A stretch of 64,000 nucleotides of DNA from Parafannyhessea umbonata (GTDB taxonomy: Bacteria; Actinomycetota; Coriobacteriia; Coriobacteriales; Atopobiaceae), in NCBI RefSeq assembly GCF_900111255.1, contig NZ_FOGP01000001.1, forward strand, positions 408,894 through 472,893, in the 5' to 3' direction. A program made the translations under genes and the position numbers. Numbering within the stretch: the first letter of the stretch is position 1; each line of letters opens with the position of its first letter. The notes beneath the pieces are model-generated. The model saw nothing but the letters and a program-made list of their open reading frames with translations. It made no database searches and had not been told where the DNA came from. Positions 17,340 to 27,158 of this stretch are shown one piece after another.

Positions 17340-17370
17340 TTGACAGTTTCTGGCGAAGAGCTGGTATATC
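17340..17370 (+). promoter_or_regulatory. Candidate promoter with GGTATA site
   Basis: TTGACA at 17340-17345 and TATATC at 17365-17370 (19-base gap), the latter inside TGGTATATC. It reads toward the permease gene, which begins 311 bases downstream. The 380-base gap from 17303 to 17681 holds this, the shared element at 17512, and no gene. Confidence 0.4.
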
Positions 17371-17511
17371 CCTTATATTGCGGCCTTTGACTGGGTCGGC
17401 TCAGTGGCTCCGCAAGGATGTCCTTGTTGCGCAGAGGGCTTGCCTTATCGAGACGGCAATTCTTCGAGATGGGGGCATATACCTAAATTGCACCCATCAT
17501 ATTGAACTAAG

Positions 17512-17536
17512 TAAGTACGAAGTAATTCTATACCAC
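17512..17536 (+). promoter_or_regulatory. Shared 25-bp element, copy 2 (before the permease gene)
   Basis: TAAGTAC, ten bases, TATACCAC. The left block is preceded by another TAAG (TAAGTAAGTAC). Spacing is identical to the copies at 13698 and 25415. It is 145 bases before the permease start, next to a TTGAAC that could be a -35 box. Confidence 0.5.
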
Positions 17537-17585
17537 TCGCCGACGAATAAACAAGTGTAAGCAAAAAATATTCCAGTGCGTGTAG

Positions 17586-19196
<1,611 letters not shown>

Positions 19197-19279
19197 TCCC
19201 TCCCACGAGGGGCGCGCCCGGCCCAAGGCAGAGGCTCTTCTCCGAGGGCTGAGCCGCCCCTCTCCTTGAACCAACGGCT

Positions 19280-19322
19280 GGCCACCCGCGCGCATCGACC
19301 GCCGCGGGTGGCCTCCTCTTTT
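19280..19322 (+). terminator. Terminator after the permease gene
   Basis: Perfect 11-bp stem GGCCACCCGCG (19280-19290) / CGCGGGTGGCC (19303-19313), followed by TCCTCTTTT. Confidence 0.85.
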
Positions 19323-19380
19323 GCGTGGCGGGCCGCGGTCCTCCGCGCGAGACACCGTAACGACTCCAGAAGGGATTGAG

Positions 19381-20913
19381 ATGGACGAGAAGAGCTTTGT
19401 CCTCCGCTCGGAGGCGATTTTCGACGGCACGGGCGACGTGCCGTTTTCGGGCTACGTGGCCGTGCGCGACGGCGAGATCGTGGGCGTGGGGGAGGGTGAC
19501 GGAGACGCCTTCGTCACCGACGGGGTGCGCGTCATCGACGTCGGCGACGCGCTCGTGACCCCCGGCCTCGTGGACGCGCACTGCTTCTTCCAGGGCTGGC
19601 TGCTTCAGAACTATGGCGCGGACCTCTCGGGCTGCGCGAGCCTGGCCGAGGCCGCGGCGCGCGTCGCGGCCCAGGAGGGGTTCGCCCTTCGCGTGGGCCA
19701 CGGCCTGCCCCTCGCGCTTGCCACGACCGACACGCTCCTGCTTGACGAGGTGTTCGGCGACGAGCCGTGCGTGCTCGTCTGCGAGGGCGCCGAGGCGATG
19801 GTGATGAACGGCGCCGCCGAGGACGCCTTTGGCTTCACGCCCCAGGAGTGCTGGTCGGAGCGCGCACACCTGCTGCTGGCTGCCGTCATGGCGGACCATG
19901 CGGCGTCCGTTCCGCTCTACCGCAGGTACCTGTCGATGATGAACGGCTACGGCGTGACGTCGACCAAGGAGATGGGCTACGACGACGACTGGTTCGTCGA
20001 CGAGGTGGTCGGCCTCGAGCGCTCGGGCGAGCTCACCCTGCGCGTGAGCCTGATGAGCCAGCCGGTGGGGCGCGACGCCGACATCGGCTACGGCCTCGGC
20101 CTGCGCGACCGCCTCGCGAAGAGCGACCTTGTTGCGTTCAGCGGGTACAATCAGATGACCGACGGCTCGATAGGGGATCATGCCGGCGAGATGAAGGAGC
20201 CCTACCTCGACTTCGACGGCCGCTGCTCGCTCGACATCGACTGGGGGCATCACGCGGAGGAGGTGCGCCGCGCCGAGGAGGCTGGCTTCCGGTTCTCCCT
20301 GCACGTGCAGGGCGACGGAGCCGTCTCGCACGCGCTGGACATCTTCGAGGGGTGCGCGCGCGACGACGACGGCCGGCTGCGGTTCCGTCACGCCATGACC
20401 GACCTCGAGGCGGCCGACCCCGCCGACTTCGCCCGCATGGCCGCGCTCGGCGTCGTCGCCGAGGTGTATCCGCTCATCCAGTCGATCGCAAGCCGAGCGG
20501 GAAAGGTCGAGATGATCGGGCGCACCATCGGAGAGGAGCGCGGCGCCCACTACTGGAACCGGCGCGGGATGCTCGACGCCGGCGTCAGGGTCGCCTGCGC
20601 GACCGACCTCCCCATGACTCTCGACGACCTGGGGTCGGGCGTCTACTGCGCGTGCGGGGGCCTCTTCCCCGAGGGCGGCAGCCCGCTCTTCTCGCAGAAC
20701 ATGATCACGCCCGCCGAGCTCGTGCGCGCCTGGTGCGCGGGCGGCGCCTTCGACCTCATGCTCGAGGACCGCGTGGGCACGCTTGAGCCGGGCAAGCGGG
20801 CCGACATCGCGGTCTTCGACACGAACGTGCTTGCCTTGGACCCCGCCGACGCGCGCGGCTGCTCCTGCCAGATGACGATCTTCGACGGGCGCGTGGTGCA
20901 CGACGCCCGCTAG
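19381..20913 (+). CDS. Amidohydrolase family 3 protein (YtcJ-like) with altered metal motif
   Basis: About 510 residues with the amidohydrolase-3 layout: a small beta-sandwich from the N- and C-termini (ending EPGKRADIAVFDTNVL) around a TIM barrel. Family landmarks are STKEMGYDDDW, HVQGDGAVSHALD and ATDLPMTLDD. The normally invariant HxH metal pair after PGxxDxH reads VDAHCFF, so the second His is Phe. Other His residues (HVQGD, RHAMTD) are kept. The enzyme would hydrolyse a cyclic or N-acyl amide, with one metal or altered chemistry. Start ATG 19381 has AAGGG upstream. It sits between the permease and the SIS/ROK operon (convergent with the latter). Substrate unknown. Confidence 0.8.
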   Translation: MDEKSFVLRSEAIFDGTGDVPFSGYVAVRDGEIVGVGEGDGDAFVTDGVRVIDVGDALVTPGLVDAHCFFQGWLLQNYGADLSGCASLAEAAARVAAQEGFALRVGHGLPLALATTDTLLLDEVFGDEPCVLVCEGAEAMVMNGAAEDAFGFTPQECWSERAHLLLAAVMADHAASVPLYRRYLSMMNGYGVTSTKEMGYDDDWFVDEVVGLERSGELTLRVSLMSQPVGRDADIGYGLGLRDRLAKSDLVAFSGYNQMTDGSIGDHAGEMKEPYLDFDGRCSLDIDWGHHAEEVRRAEEAGFRFSLHVQGDGAVSHALDIFEGCARDDDGRLRFRHAMTDLEAADPADFARMAALGVVAEVYPLIQSIASRAGKVEMIGRTIGEERGAHYWNRRGMLDAGVRVACATDLPMTLDDLGSGVYCACGGLFPEGGSPLFSQNMITPAELVRAWCAGGAFDLMLEDRVGTLEPGKRADIAVFDTNVLALDPADARGCSCQMTIFDGRVVHDAR

Positions 20914-20994
20914 CGCGCCTGCCGGCACGCCCGCTGGCACGCATGCCGGCATACCCGCCGGCATGCCACCCGCGCGTCGTTCGCGCGACAAGAA

Positions 20995-21032
20995 TCGGCC
21001 CCGCACCGCCGTCTGGCTTGGTGTGGGGCCGA
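20995..21032. terminator. Hairpin between convergent genes
   Basis: A 13-bp stem with one G-U pair (TCGGCCCCGCACC / GGTGTGGGGCCGA) and a 12-base loop. No clear U-run on either side; probably a bidirectional terminator. The preceding 20914-20994 contains degenerate GCCGGCA repeats and no gene. Confidence 0.5.
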
Positions 21033-21159
21033 ACTCCGTTGGTGCAGGTCTGAATGGGAACTGGCGTGGTCGTGGTGGTGCGGCGAGTGGGTGGTGCTTG
21101 GACCGGTCGTGGTGCGGACGCTGCGCGTGAGGCGGCGATGGCGGGGGCTCCCCGCGCCC

Positions 21160-22257
21160 CTAGAGGACCTCGCGGTCGACGTAGTTCTCGCTCTTGCCGG
21201 AGACGGCCCTGTCGAAGGCGGAGACCAGTGGGTGCTTGTGCCAGAGGTGCCTGTCGTCGGTGAGCTGGTAGGCGAGGGTCTGGTAGTAGGGGAGAAGAGC
21301 GAGCGGCGCGGCGAGGGAGTCTCCCTGGGGCGCGAGGGCGACGTCGGGGTCGGCGGACGCGGGATCGTCGGTCAGGACGAAGACGTGGTCGGTCACGAGC
21401 CGCGTGGCCTCGACGAGCTGGCGGCCGCGGGCGTGGTCGCGCGCGCCCACGAGGTTGAAGAAGACGGCGTAGTCGGGCGAGAGCTGCAGGTTGGGGCCGT
21501 GCAGGTACTCCTCGAGCTCGAGGGCCGTCGCGGGGATCTGGAGGCACTCGCCGAACTTGAGCGCGCCCTCGCAGGCGATTCCGTAGTTGGCGCCGGCGCC
21601 CACCATGAAGACGCGCTCGAGGCTCGTGAGCTCCTTGTAGCGCGCGGCGAGCGCGCCGGGCGCCTGGGCCGCCACGTCGGCGAGGGCGTCGGCCACGCCG
21701 GAGAGCCGCGCGACCTCGCGCTCGCGCTCGGCGTCGTCGATGCGGCCCTCGGCCCGCGCGACGTCGAGGGCGAACAGGCAGAGGAAGTTCGCGAGGGCCG
21801 AGACGCCCTTGGTCACGTAGCCTACGAGCTCGACGCCCACGCCGTAGTCGACGAGAAGGTCGGACGCGCCGGCGAAGTCGGACGCGACGTCTCCCGTGAC
21901 GCCGATCGCGCGTTCGCCCTCCTCCCGGATGGCGGCGAGCGCGGCGAGGGCGTTGGTCGAGTAACCGCTCTGCGAGACGACGAAGGCGAACTCGTCGGAG
22001 GTTACCTCGCGCTCGTAGGCGCAGAACGTGTACGGCTCGACGATGTCGACCTCGCGACCGAGGACGGAGCGCATGTAGGGGCGGGCTATCGTGGCCGCGT
22101 TCTTGGACGACCCGCAGGCGACGATCCGCACGCGTGTGTGGGTGCCTTCGAGAAACGCCCGTGCGAGCGGGGCGGCGGCGTCGCTTTCGAGCTGCGCCCT
22201 GAGGACCGAGGGGGTCTCGTGGACGTAGGTGAGCATGGTTGGTCTTGCCGTGGTCAT
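21160..22257 (-). CDS. SIS-domain sugar-amine deglycase/isomerase-like protein
   Basis: A 365-residue two-SIS-domain cytosolic protein. The first domain shows CGSSKNAA and SQSGYSTNALA; the second shows VGAGANYGIACEGALKFGE and LEEYLHGPNLQL, matching the GlmS/GfrE/FrlB superfamily sugar-phosphate and catalytic Glu-His segments. The C-terminus HKHPLVSAFDRAVSGKSENY resembles the tails of glucoselysine-type deglycases. By family it releases an amine from a phosphorylated sugar-amine. The start has AAGGAG upstream. It follows the ROK gene by 107 bases and probably ends the operon running from 25165 leftward. Substrate assignment is tentative. Confidence 0.8.
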   Translation of the reverse strand: MTTARPTMLTYVHETPSVLRAQLESDAAAPLARAFLEGTHTRVRIVACGSSKNAATIARPYMRSVLGREVDIVEPYTFCAYEREVTSDEFAFVVSQSGYSTNALAALAAIREEGERAIGVTGDVASDFAGASDLLVDYGVGVELVGYVTKGVSALANFLCLFALDVARAEGRIDDAEREREVARLSGVADALADVAAQAPGALAARYKELTSLERVFMVGAGANYGIACEGALKFGECLQIPATALELEEYLHGPNLQLSPDYAVFFNLVGARDHARGRQLVEATRLVTDHVFVLTDDPASADPDVALAPQGDSLAAPLALLPYYQTLAYQLTDDRHLWHKHPLVSAFDRAVSGKSENYVDREVL

Positions 22258-22315
22258 GTGTCTGGGTCTCCTTGCGATTGAGGTCCGATATGGTGTGGGT
22301 GGTTCCCATGGGGAT

Positions 22316-22353
22316 GGGGCGACGTGCTCGCGGGGGAACGGGCACGTCGCCCC
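22316..22353 (-). repeat. Intercistronic 12-bp hairpin
   Basis: GGGGCGACGTGC at 22316-22327 pairs with GCACGTCGCCCC at 22342-22353 between the ROK and SIS genes. There is no T-run, so it probably tunes mRNA stability or lowers expression of the downstream SIS gene. Confidence 0.6.
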
Positions 22354-22364
22354 AGAGGAGGGCG

Positions 22365-23312
22365 TTAGCTGGAGACGAGGCCTGCGGCGCCTATGACGCC
22401 GGACTCCTCCCTGAGCCGCGTGACACGCAGCTCGGTATGCTGCCCCTGGTACACCTCGGCGACGATGCCGCGCTGGAGTCGGTCGACGTAGGACTCGAGG
22501 CCGCGGGCAACGCCGCCCCCAAGGACGATGACGTCGGGGCAGTAGAGGTATACGTACTGGTTGAGCGCGCGAAGCAGGTAGCCCAGGAACCGGTCCACCA
22601 CCCTGCGGGCGACGGGGTCTCCCGCGACGGAGCGCTGGAACAGGTCTTTGTTGGTGACCGCCGGCCCCAGCACGCGATGGACGACGCGCTCGAGGGCCGT
22701 GCCGGAGCAGGTCTGCTCGAGGCAGCCCTCGAGCCCGCAGTAGCAGGGGCTCTCGTCGATCCAGGGGTCGTCGTCGCGCTCGCGAACGCAGACGTGCCCG
22801 GCGAGGTGGCCCCGGGGCTCGCCCTCGACGAGCCGGCCGTCCTCTACGAGGCCGAACCCGATACCCGTGCCCAGGGTGAGCGTGAGCACGCGGCCGAAGC
22901 CCCGGCCCTCTCCGGCCAGCGCCTCGGCCATGCAGATGAGCCGGGCGTCGTTGTCGACGCGCACGGGCAGGCCGAGAGTGACCGACATTTGCTGGCCGAG
23001 CGGGTGGCCATGGGTGAGGAAGGGCACCATCGAGGAGAGGCCGTCGATCGTCCCGTCCGAGAAGACATAGGATCCGATGCTCACGCCAGCCCCTACGGGC
23101 GTCGCGCCCGTTTGCGCGACGAGCCGGCAGACGCTTTCGGCTATGCCGCGGTAGAAGGCGCCCTCGCTCTCGCGCTCCGTCGGGAAGACGTCCAGCGCCA
23201 TCACGCGTCCGGGCCTGGACGCGTCGACGAGCCCGACCTTGGTGCGCGTCCCGCCGACGTCGATCCCGCAGACGACTCGGATCGGCGTCGCGCTCTTCTC
23301 GCCCGCGCTCAT
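22365..23312 (-). CDS. ROK-family sugar kinase
   Basis: 315 residues. The ATP motif GIDVGGTRTKVGL is near 18-30, LGTGIGFG follows, the catalytic Asp is in VRVDNDARL, and the ROK zinc motif CYCGLEGCLE binds one Zn. There is no HTH, so it is a kinase rather than a repressor. The start is placed at the ATG overlapping the upstream SIS gene stop (ATGA), which makes the pair translationally coupled. In this cluster it could phosphorylate free sugar (glucose or an isomer) or the sugar-amine itself, complementing the FrlD-type kinases. Substrate inferred from context only. Confidence 0.88.
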   Translation of the reverse strand: MSAGEKSATPIRVVCGIDVGGTRTKVGLVDASRPGRVMALDVFPTERESEGAFYRGIAESVCRLVAQTGATPVGAGVSIGSYVFSDGTIDGLSSMVPFLTHGHPLGQQMSVTLGLPVRVDNDARLICMAEALAGEGRGFGRVLTLTLGTGIGFGLVEDGRLVEGEPRGHLAGHVCVRERDDDPWIDESPCYCGLEGCLEQTCSGTALERVVHRVLGPAVTNKDLFQRSVAGDPVARRVVDRFLGYLLRALNQYVYLYCPDVIVLGGGVARGLESYVDRLQRGIVAEVYQGQHTELRVTRLREESGVIGAAGLVSS

Positions 23313-24370
23313 TTGACGACCCATCCGTCCTCGAAGAACATGCCCGGCTCGACGCCGTGGGCGAGCGCGACCTGGTAGCTAAGGAGCTGGAAGTAGATCG
23401 CCTCGACGAGCATCATCCACGGGCCGTCGAGTCCGAGCTCGGGGAAGGTGAAGCGAGCTCCCGCACGGGCGGAGTCGTCGAAGCCGAAGTAGAGCGAGTC
23501 CGGCGCGGCGTCGTTCACGTAGCCCCAGATCATGCGCGAGCGCTCGTCCGGGCAGACGTCGATCAGGACGGGCGTGGTGCGCGTGCGAGTGATGCCCTGT
23601 GCGCGCACGAGCTCCATCGGGCCGTGGTAGAAGTTGTCGGCCGTCATGACGTTGGCCCCGACCTTGGCGGTCTCCTCGATCCAGAGCGATGCGCTCCTCG
23701 CCATGTTGACGCCCTCGTCGCGCGAAATGAGGTAGAAGCAGTCGGTCGCGGAGAGGAACGGCACCTCCTCGAGCCGGGCGAGGATGGCGCGCTTGTTGGC
23801 CTCCATCCAGTCGAGCGCGCCGTGAAGTGCCGAGACGAGCGTGGCGTCGGGCTCCGTGCGGCCTGCCATGTGCGCGATGAAGAGCCCGCAGAGGGCCATG
23901 GAGCTGTAGGCCTTGATGCAGACGATCTTGTCGTAGCTCGCGACGTCGTGCAGGACGTGGGCGCAATGCGTCGCCATCGTGGAGGCCGGCGTCATCGTCA
24001 CGCACGCGGCCTCGTGGCCGTGCGCATCGAGCCATGCGGCGAAGTCGGCGACCTCGCGGCTCTCGCCCGAGCGGCTCATCAGGATGTAGAGCGTGTCGTG
24101 GTGGACGCGCTCGGGATGGTGGATCAGGGTCGCGGTCTCCACGAGCTCGACGTTGCGCCATCCGTCGTCGACGAGCGCCTCGTACATTGGCATGAGGGAG
24201 TAGAGCGCGCTTCCCATGGAGGTGAGGACGACGCGGTCGTAGGACTGCATGAGGGCGCAGATCTCTCGCACCTTGTCGAGATGCGGGCCGCAGAGGTCAT
24301 CGAGGACGCGATGGAGCTCTGCGGGTTGCTCGAAGATGTTGGCGAGTATCGGATTGGTCTCGTTAGCCAT
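23309..24370 (-). CDS. SIS-domain deglycase/isomerase-like protein
   Basis: 353 residues with two SIS domains. Landmarks are LTSMGSALYSL, LMSRSGESREVADF (sugar-phosphate loop), the middle AYSSMALCGLFIAHMAG and ADNFYHGPMELVRAQ, the position of the catalytic Glu/His segment in FrlB and GlmS. It starts nine bases after an FrlD-type kinase gene and overlaps the ROK gene, giving the operon kinase-SIS-ROK. That pairing of FrlD-like kinase plus SIS deglycase is the minimal phosphorylate-and-split module for Amadori compounds. It is distinct from the other two SIS proteins of the region. Confidence 0.82.
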   Translation of the reverse strand: MANETNPILANIFEQPAELHRVLDDLCGPHLDKVREICALMQSYDRVVLTSMGSALYSLMPMYEALVDDGWRNVELVETATLIHHPERVHHDTLYILMSRSGESREVADFAAWLDAHGHEAACVTMTPASTMATHCAHVLHDVASYDKIVCIKAYSSMALCGLFIAHMAGRTEPDATLVSALHGALDWMEANKRAILARLEEVPFLSATDCFYLISRDEGVNMARSASLWIEETAKVGANVMTADNFYHGPMELVRAQGITRTRTTPVLIDVCPDERSRMIWGYVNDAAPDSLYFGFDDSARAGARFTFPELGLDGPWMMLVEAIYFQLLSYQVALAHGVEPGMFFEDGWVVK

Positions 24371-24379
24371 GTCCGCCCC

Positions 24380-25165
24380 CTACCATGCGCCGAAGTACTG
24401 GAGGGTGACCGCCGAGCTCTGGGCGCCCTCGTCCATGCAATCCGAAACGCCCTTGCCCTCGAGCACGCCCTTGATGAATCCGGCGATGAAGGAGTCACCC
24501 GCGCCCATGGTGTCGGCGAGGTCGACCTCGACGATGCCGTGCTTGTAGAAGGTGGTTCCGTCGAAGGCGAGGCTTCCGTGCTCGCCCAGGGTCACGACGA
24601 CGGCCTTGGGACCCATAGCCTGCTTCTCTCGCATAAAGGCACGCACCTCGTCACTGTCGTCGGCGTCGAGGCCGAAGAAGGCGTAGTCGACGTAGGGGAG
24701 CGCGGAGTCGACCATGGGGTCGTCGGGCTGGTCGGAGAAGTCGAAGGCGACCGTGGTGCCCGAGGCCTTGATGGCCGGAAGGTCCTCGGCAGTGTGGCCC
24801 CAGATGCCACTCACAAAGAGGTCGTGGCCGCAGACGAAGGCGAGGTCGTCCTCGGTGAGTCTGAAGCTCTCCATGACGCCCTCGGTGTAGTCGCCGAAGA
24901 CGCGGTTGCCATTGACGATCTTCACCTGGGTGACGGCCGTCTGCCCCTCATCGACGTGGAGGTGGGAGAGGTCAACCCCCTTGGCTTCTAGGGCATCTGC
25001 CAGGAAGGCGCCCTCGGGGTCGGTCCCGACTGCGCCGGTATAGGATGCGTCGATCCCCATGCGCTTGAGGTAGACCGCGACGTTGACGGGGTTCCCGCCA
25101 GGGAACTTCTTTCCTTCGTCCTGGTAGACGTCAACGCAATTGTCTCCTGCTGCGGCAACTCTCAT
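24380..25165 (-). CDS. frlD: Fructoselysine 6-kinase (FrlD), PfkB family
   Basis: A 261-residue PfkB kinase that phosphorylates the sugar of fructoselysine at O6. The match to E. coli FrlD is close at landmark segments: GDNCVDVY, GGNPVNVAVYLKR, RVFGDYTEGVM, IWGHTAEDLP, DTMGAGDSFIAGF (anion hole and catalytic Asp) and the terminal LQYFGAW. The start has AAGGAG-like sequence upstream. It leads the leftward operon kinase-SIS-ROK-SIS and is divergent from a second FrlD-like kinase gene, with a 293-base AT-rich control region between them. Function is confident at family level. Confidence 0.9.
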   Translation of the reverse strand: MRVAAAGDNCVDVYQDEGKKFPGGNPVNVAVYLKRMGIDASYTGAVGTDPEGAFLADALEAKGVDLSHLHVDEGQTAVTQVKIVNGNRVFGDYTEGVMESFRLTEDDLAFVCGHDLFVSGIWGHTAEDLPAIKASGTTVAFDFSDQPDDPMVDSALPYVDYAFFGLDADDSDEVRAFMREKQAMGPKAVVVTLGEHGSLAFDGTTFYKHGIVEVDLADTMGAGDSFIAGFIKGVLEGKGVSDCMDEGAQSSAVTLQYFGAW

Positions 25166-25262
25166 GTGCTTCTCCTTCTGGTGGTCTCGATCGTGTGCGC
25201 ACGCTGCGCGTCCACGGCAATGCTACAGATTGGAATGCCGCGTGCATCTACTCTGAGATGAG

Positions 25263-25291
25263 TGGTATGAAAAACACTATAAGCGGTATAG
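25263..25291 (-). promoter_or_regulatory. Paired GGTAT half-sites in the frlD divergent region
   Basis: GTGGTATG (25262-25269) and CGGTATAG (25284-25291) lie 100-125 bases before the leftward kinase gene. GTGGTATG is the exact complement of the CATACCAC block of the shared element at 25415, suggesting that the same protein binds both sides of this divergent promoter. The left TAAGT block is not present here. Confidence 0.4.
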
Positions 25292-25414
25292 CGAATCTAC
25301 GCTTCGGTGAATGCGTTTGATAATCCTTGGAGTTTCAAGCTGAACGTTGTGAAATCGTCCGCGTGCGGTATGAGCCGAATATAAGCGAGCTGTACGTCAG
25401 ATGAATTTAGTATA

Positions 25415-25439
25415 TAAGTACATTTTAAAGGCATACCAC
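25415..25439 (+). promoter_or_regulatory. Shared 25-bp element, copy 3 (before the second frlD-like gene)
   Basis: TAAGTAC, ten bases, CATACCAC. It ends only 19 bases before the start codon, immediately ahead of the AAGGAGG ribosome site. At that position a bound protein or a transcription start would strongly affect the gene. Same spacing as copies 1 and 2. Confidence 0.5.
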
Positions 25440-25458
25440 GTATCACCAAGGAGGAGTC

Positions 25459-26259
25459 ATGAGGGCAGCCTGTATCGGCGACAACTGCATAGACTACTAT
25501 CGCAATCTCGCGCGCGCCTATCCCACGGGAAACGCCGTGGATACGGCCGTTAACATGCAAAAGCTCGGCGTGCCCACGTCGATCATCTCGACCACGGGGT
25601 CGGATGGCCATGGCTCTTGGATGGTCGAGACCCTTCGCCGCGAGGGCCTCGACGTCTCGCATCTCAAGGTCGTCAAGGGCATGACCGCCATCACGTACAT
25701 GGACCTCGAGGGGCTCGATCGCGTGCATGGCGAGTACCTGGAGGGCGTCCTGGCCGACATCTCCTTTTCCGATGACGACATCGCCTTCGCGTGCGAGCAC
25801 GACATCGTCCACACGGCGCTCTGGGGCAACGCCGAGGCGACGCTGCCCGAGATTCACGCGTCCGGAACCCTCGTGAGCTTCGACTATGCCGATCGACTCG
25901 ATCACCCGCTCGTCGAGAGCACCCTTCCCTACGTCGACTACGGGTTCTTCTCCTCCCATGGCGAGAAGGACGACTCCATCCGCGACTTCCTGCAAGACAA
26001 GGTGGCGCGCGGCATGAGGGTCGCGACGGCCACCTTCGGGAAGCGGGGCAGCCTCTCATGGGACGGCGATCGTTTCTGGGAGGGCCCCGTCTACCCGGCC
26101 GCACGCCTCGTGAACACCGTCGGGGCGGGAGACTCCTTCATCGCGGGCTTCCTCGTCGGCGTCCTCACGGGCGATGACGTTGCCGGATGCCTTGATCGTG
26201 GGGCTCGAATCGCGAGCGAGGTCGTGGGGGTCTTCGAGCCCTGGGTTGTCACTGCATAG
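25459..26259 (+). CDS. FrlD-like PfkB sugar kinase, second copy
   Basis: A 266-residue PfkB kinase paralogous to the one at 24380. Shared landmarks are GDNCIDYY, GNAVDTAVNMQKLG, HGEYLEGV, ALWGNAEATLP and NTVGAGDSFIAGF. The diagnostic FGDYTEGVM of FrlD is changed to HGEYLEGV and GGN to TGN, so the substrate may differ. AAGGAGG precedes the ATG. It heads the rightward operon kinase-FrlC-amidohydrolase-YjbQ. It probably phosphorylates another glycated amine or a psicoselysine-type epimer; this is inferred. Confidence 0.87.
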   Translation: MRAACIGDNCIDYYRNLARAYPTGNAVDTAVNMQKLGVPTSIISTTGSDGHGSWMVETLRREGLDVSHLKVVKGMTAITYMDLEGLDRVHGEYLEGVLADISFSDDDIAFACEHDIVHTALWGNAEATLPEIHASGTLVSFDYADRLDHPLVESTLPYVDYGFFSSHGEKDDSIRDFLQDKVARGMRVATATFGKRGSLSWDGDRFWEGPVYPAARLVNTVGAGDSFIAGFLVGVLTGDDVAGCLDRGARIASEVVGVFEPWVVTA

Positions 26260-26324
26260 CTCTATACACCTGAGCCGGCGATGCCGGCACGAGCGGCCGC
26301 GCGTCCGCCAGAGGGGATGGGAAG

Positions 26325-27149
26325 ATGTTTGAGATCGGTTTGTTTACGAGTGGATACCAGCGCAGCAACATCGAGGACATGTTTGCTGACGCAAAGCGAT
26401 TCGGGTACGACTTCATCGAGCTCTGGGGCGGACGTCCGCACGCCTACGCCCCCGACCTTGCCGCGGGCGAGATCGACGAGATCATTCGCTTGAGGGATGC
26501 GTACGGGGTCGACATCCGTGGGTACACGCCCGAGCACAACGCATATCCCTACAACTTCATGATCGGCAGCGAGCACCAGCGTGAGGACGCCGTGCGCTAC
26601 CTCAAGGTATGCCTCGACCAGGCGCGCGCCCTGGGCAGCGACTTCATGCTCGTCAGCCCGGCCCACGCCGGCTACGAGGCGACGCACGACCAGATGCGCG
26701 AAAGGCTCTATCGCACGATGGAGGAGCTCTCCGGCCATGCGGCCAAGGTTGGGGTCAAGCTCGTGGTCGAGACGCTTACCCCCGAGGAGTCCAACGTCTT
26801 CAAATGTGCCAACGACCTCGTCGACCTTTTCGAGCATGTTGACAGTGACTACCTCGTGGGGATGCTCGACGTCGTGCCCCCGTTCCTCCAGCAGGAGCAG
26901 ATCATGAGCTACTTCACGTTGCTTGGCGAGAAGCTCTATCACCTGCACATCCCCGACTCCAACGGTGTCGATGCGACGCATCTGGTTCCCGGGGAGGGCG
27001 TCATGCCCTATCGTGAGCTCGTCCAAGAGATCCGCGACCTGCCCTTCGAGGGGACGGCCACGATCGAGCTGGTCACCAACTACCTCAGCGAGCCGCGCCT
27101 CTATGCGCGCCGCTCCATCGAGAACCTTCGCTCGATGCTGGCCGAGTAG
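26325..27149 (+). CDS. frlC: Fructoselysine 3-epimerase (FrlC)
   Basis: A 274-residue TIM-barrel sugar isomerase. It matches E. coli FrlC along its length at landmark segments: FDFIELWGGRPHAYAPDL-type opening (YDFIELWGGRPH), GYTPEHNAYPYNFM, SPAHAGYE, ETLTPEESNV, LHIPDSNG, PGEGVMPYREL and the C-terminal IELVTNYLSEPRLYARR. The metal-binding Glu/Asp/His/Glu positions are all present. FrlC interconverts psicoselysine and fructoselysine. It lies 65 bases after the second FrlD-like kinase gene, with GGGATGGGAAG before the ATG, and replaces or partners the nonsense-bearing paralogue at 15660. Confidence 0.92.
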   Translation: MFEIGLFTSGYQRSNIEDMFADAKRFGYDFIELWGGRPHAYAPDLAAGEIDEIIRLRDAYGVDIRGYTPEHNAYPYNFMIGSEHQREDAVRYLKVCLDQARALGSDFMLVSPAHAGYEATHDQMRERLYRTMEELSGHAAKVGVKLVVETLTPEESNVFKCANDLVDLFEHVDSDYLVGMLDVVPPFLQQEQIMSYFTLLGEKLYHLHIPDSNGVDATHLVPGEGVMPYRELVQEIRDLPFEGTATIELVTNYLSEPRLYARRSIENLRSMLAE

Positions 27150-27158
27150 GAGGCACGC

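Noticed and set aside
20926-20975. GCCGGCA-rich stretch as a CRISPR or tandem repeat array
   Set aside because: Units are short, irregular and without spacers; it is a degenerate GC-rich tract before a terminator.
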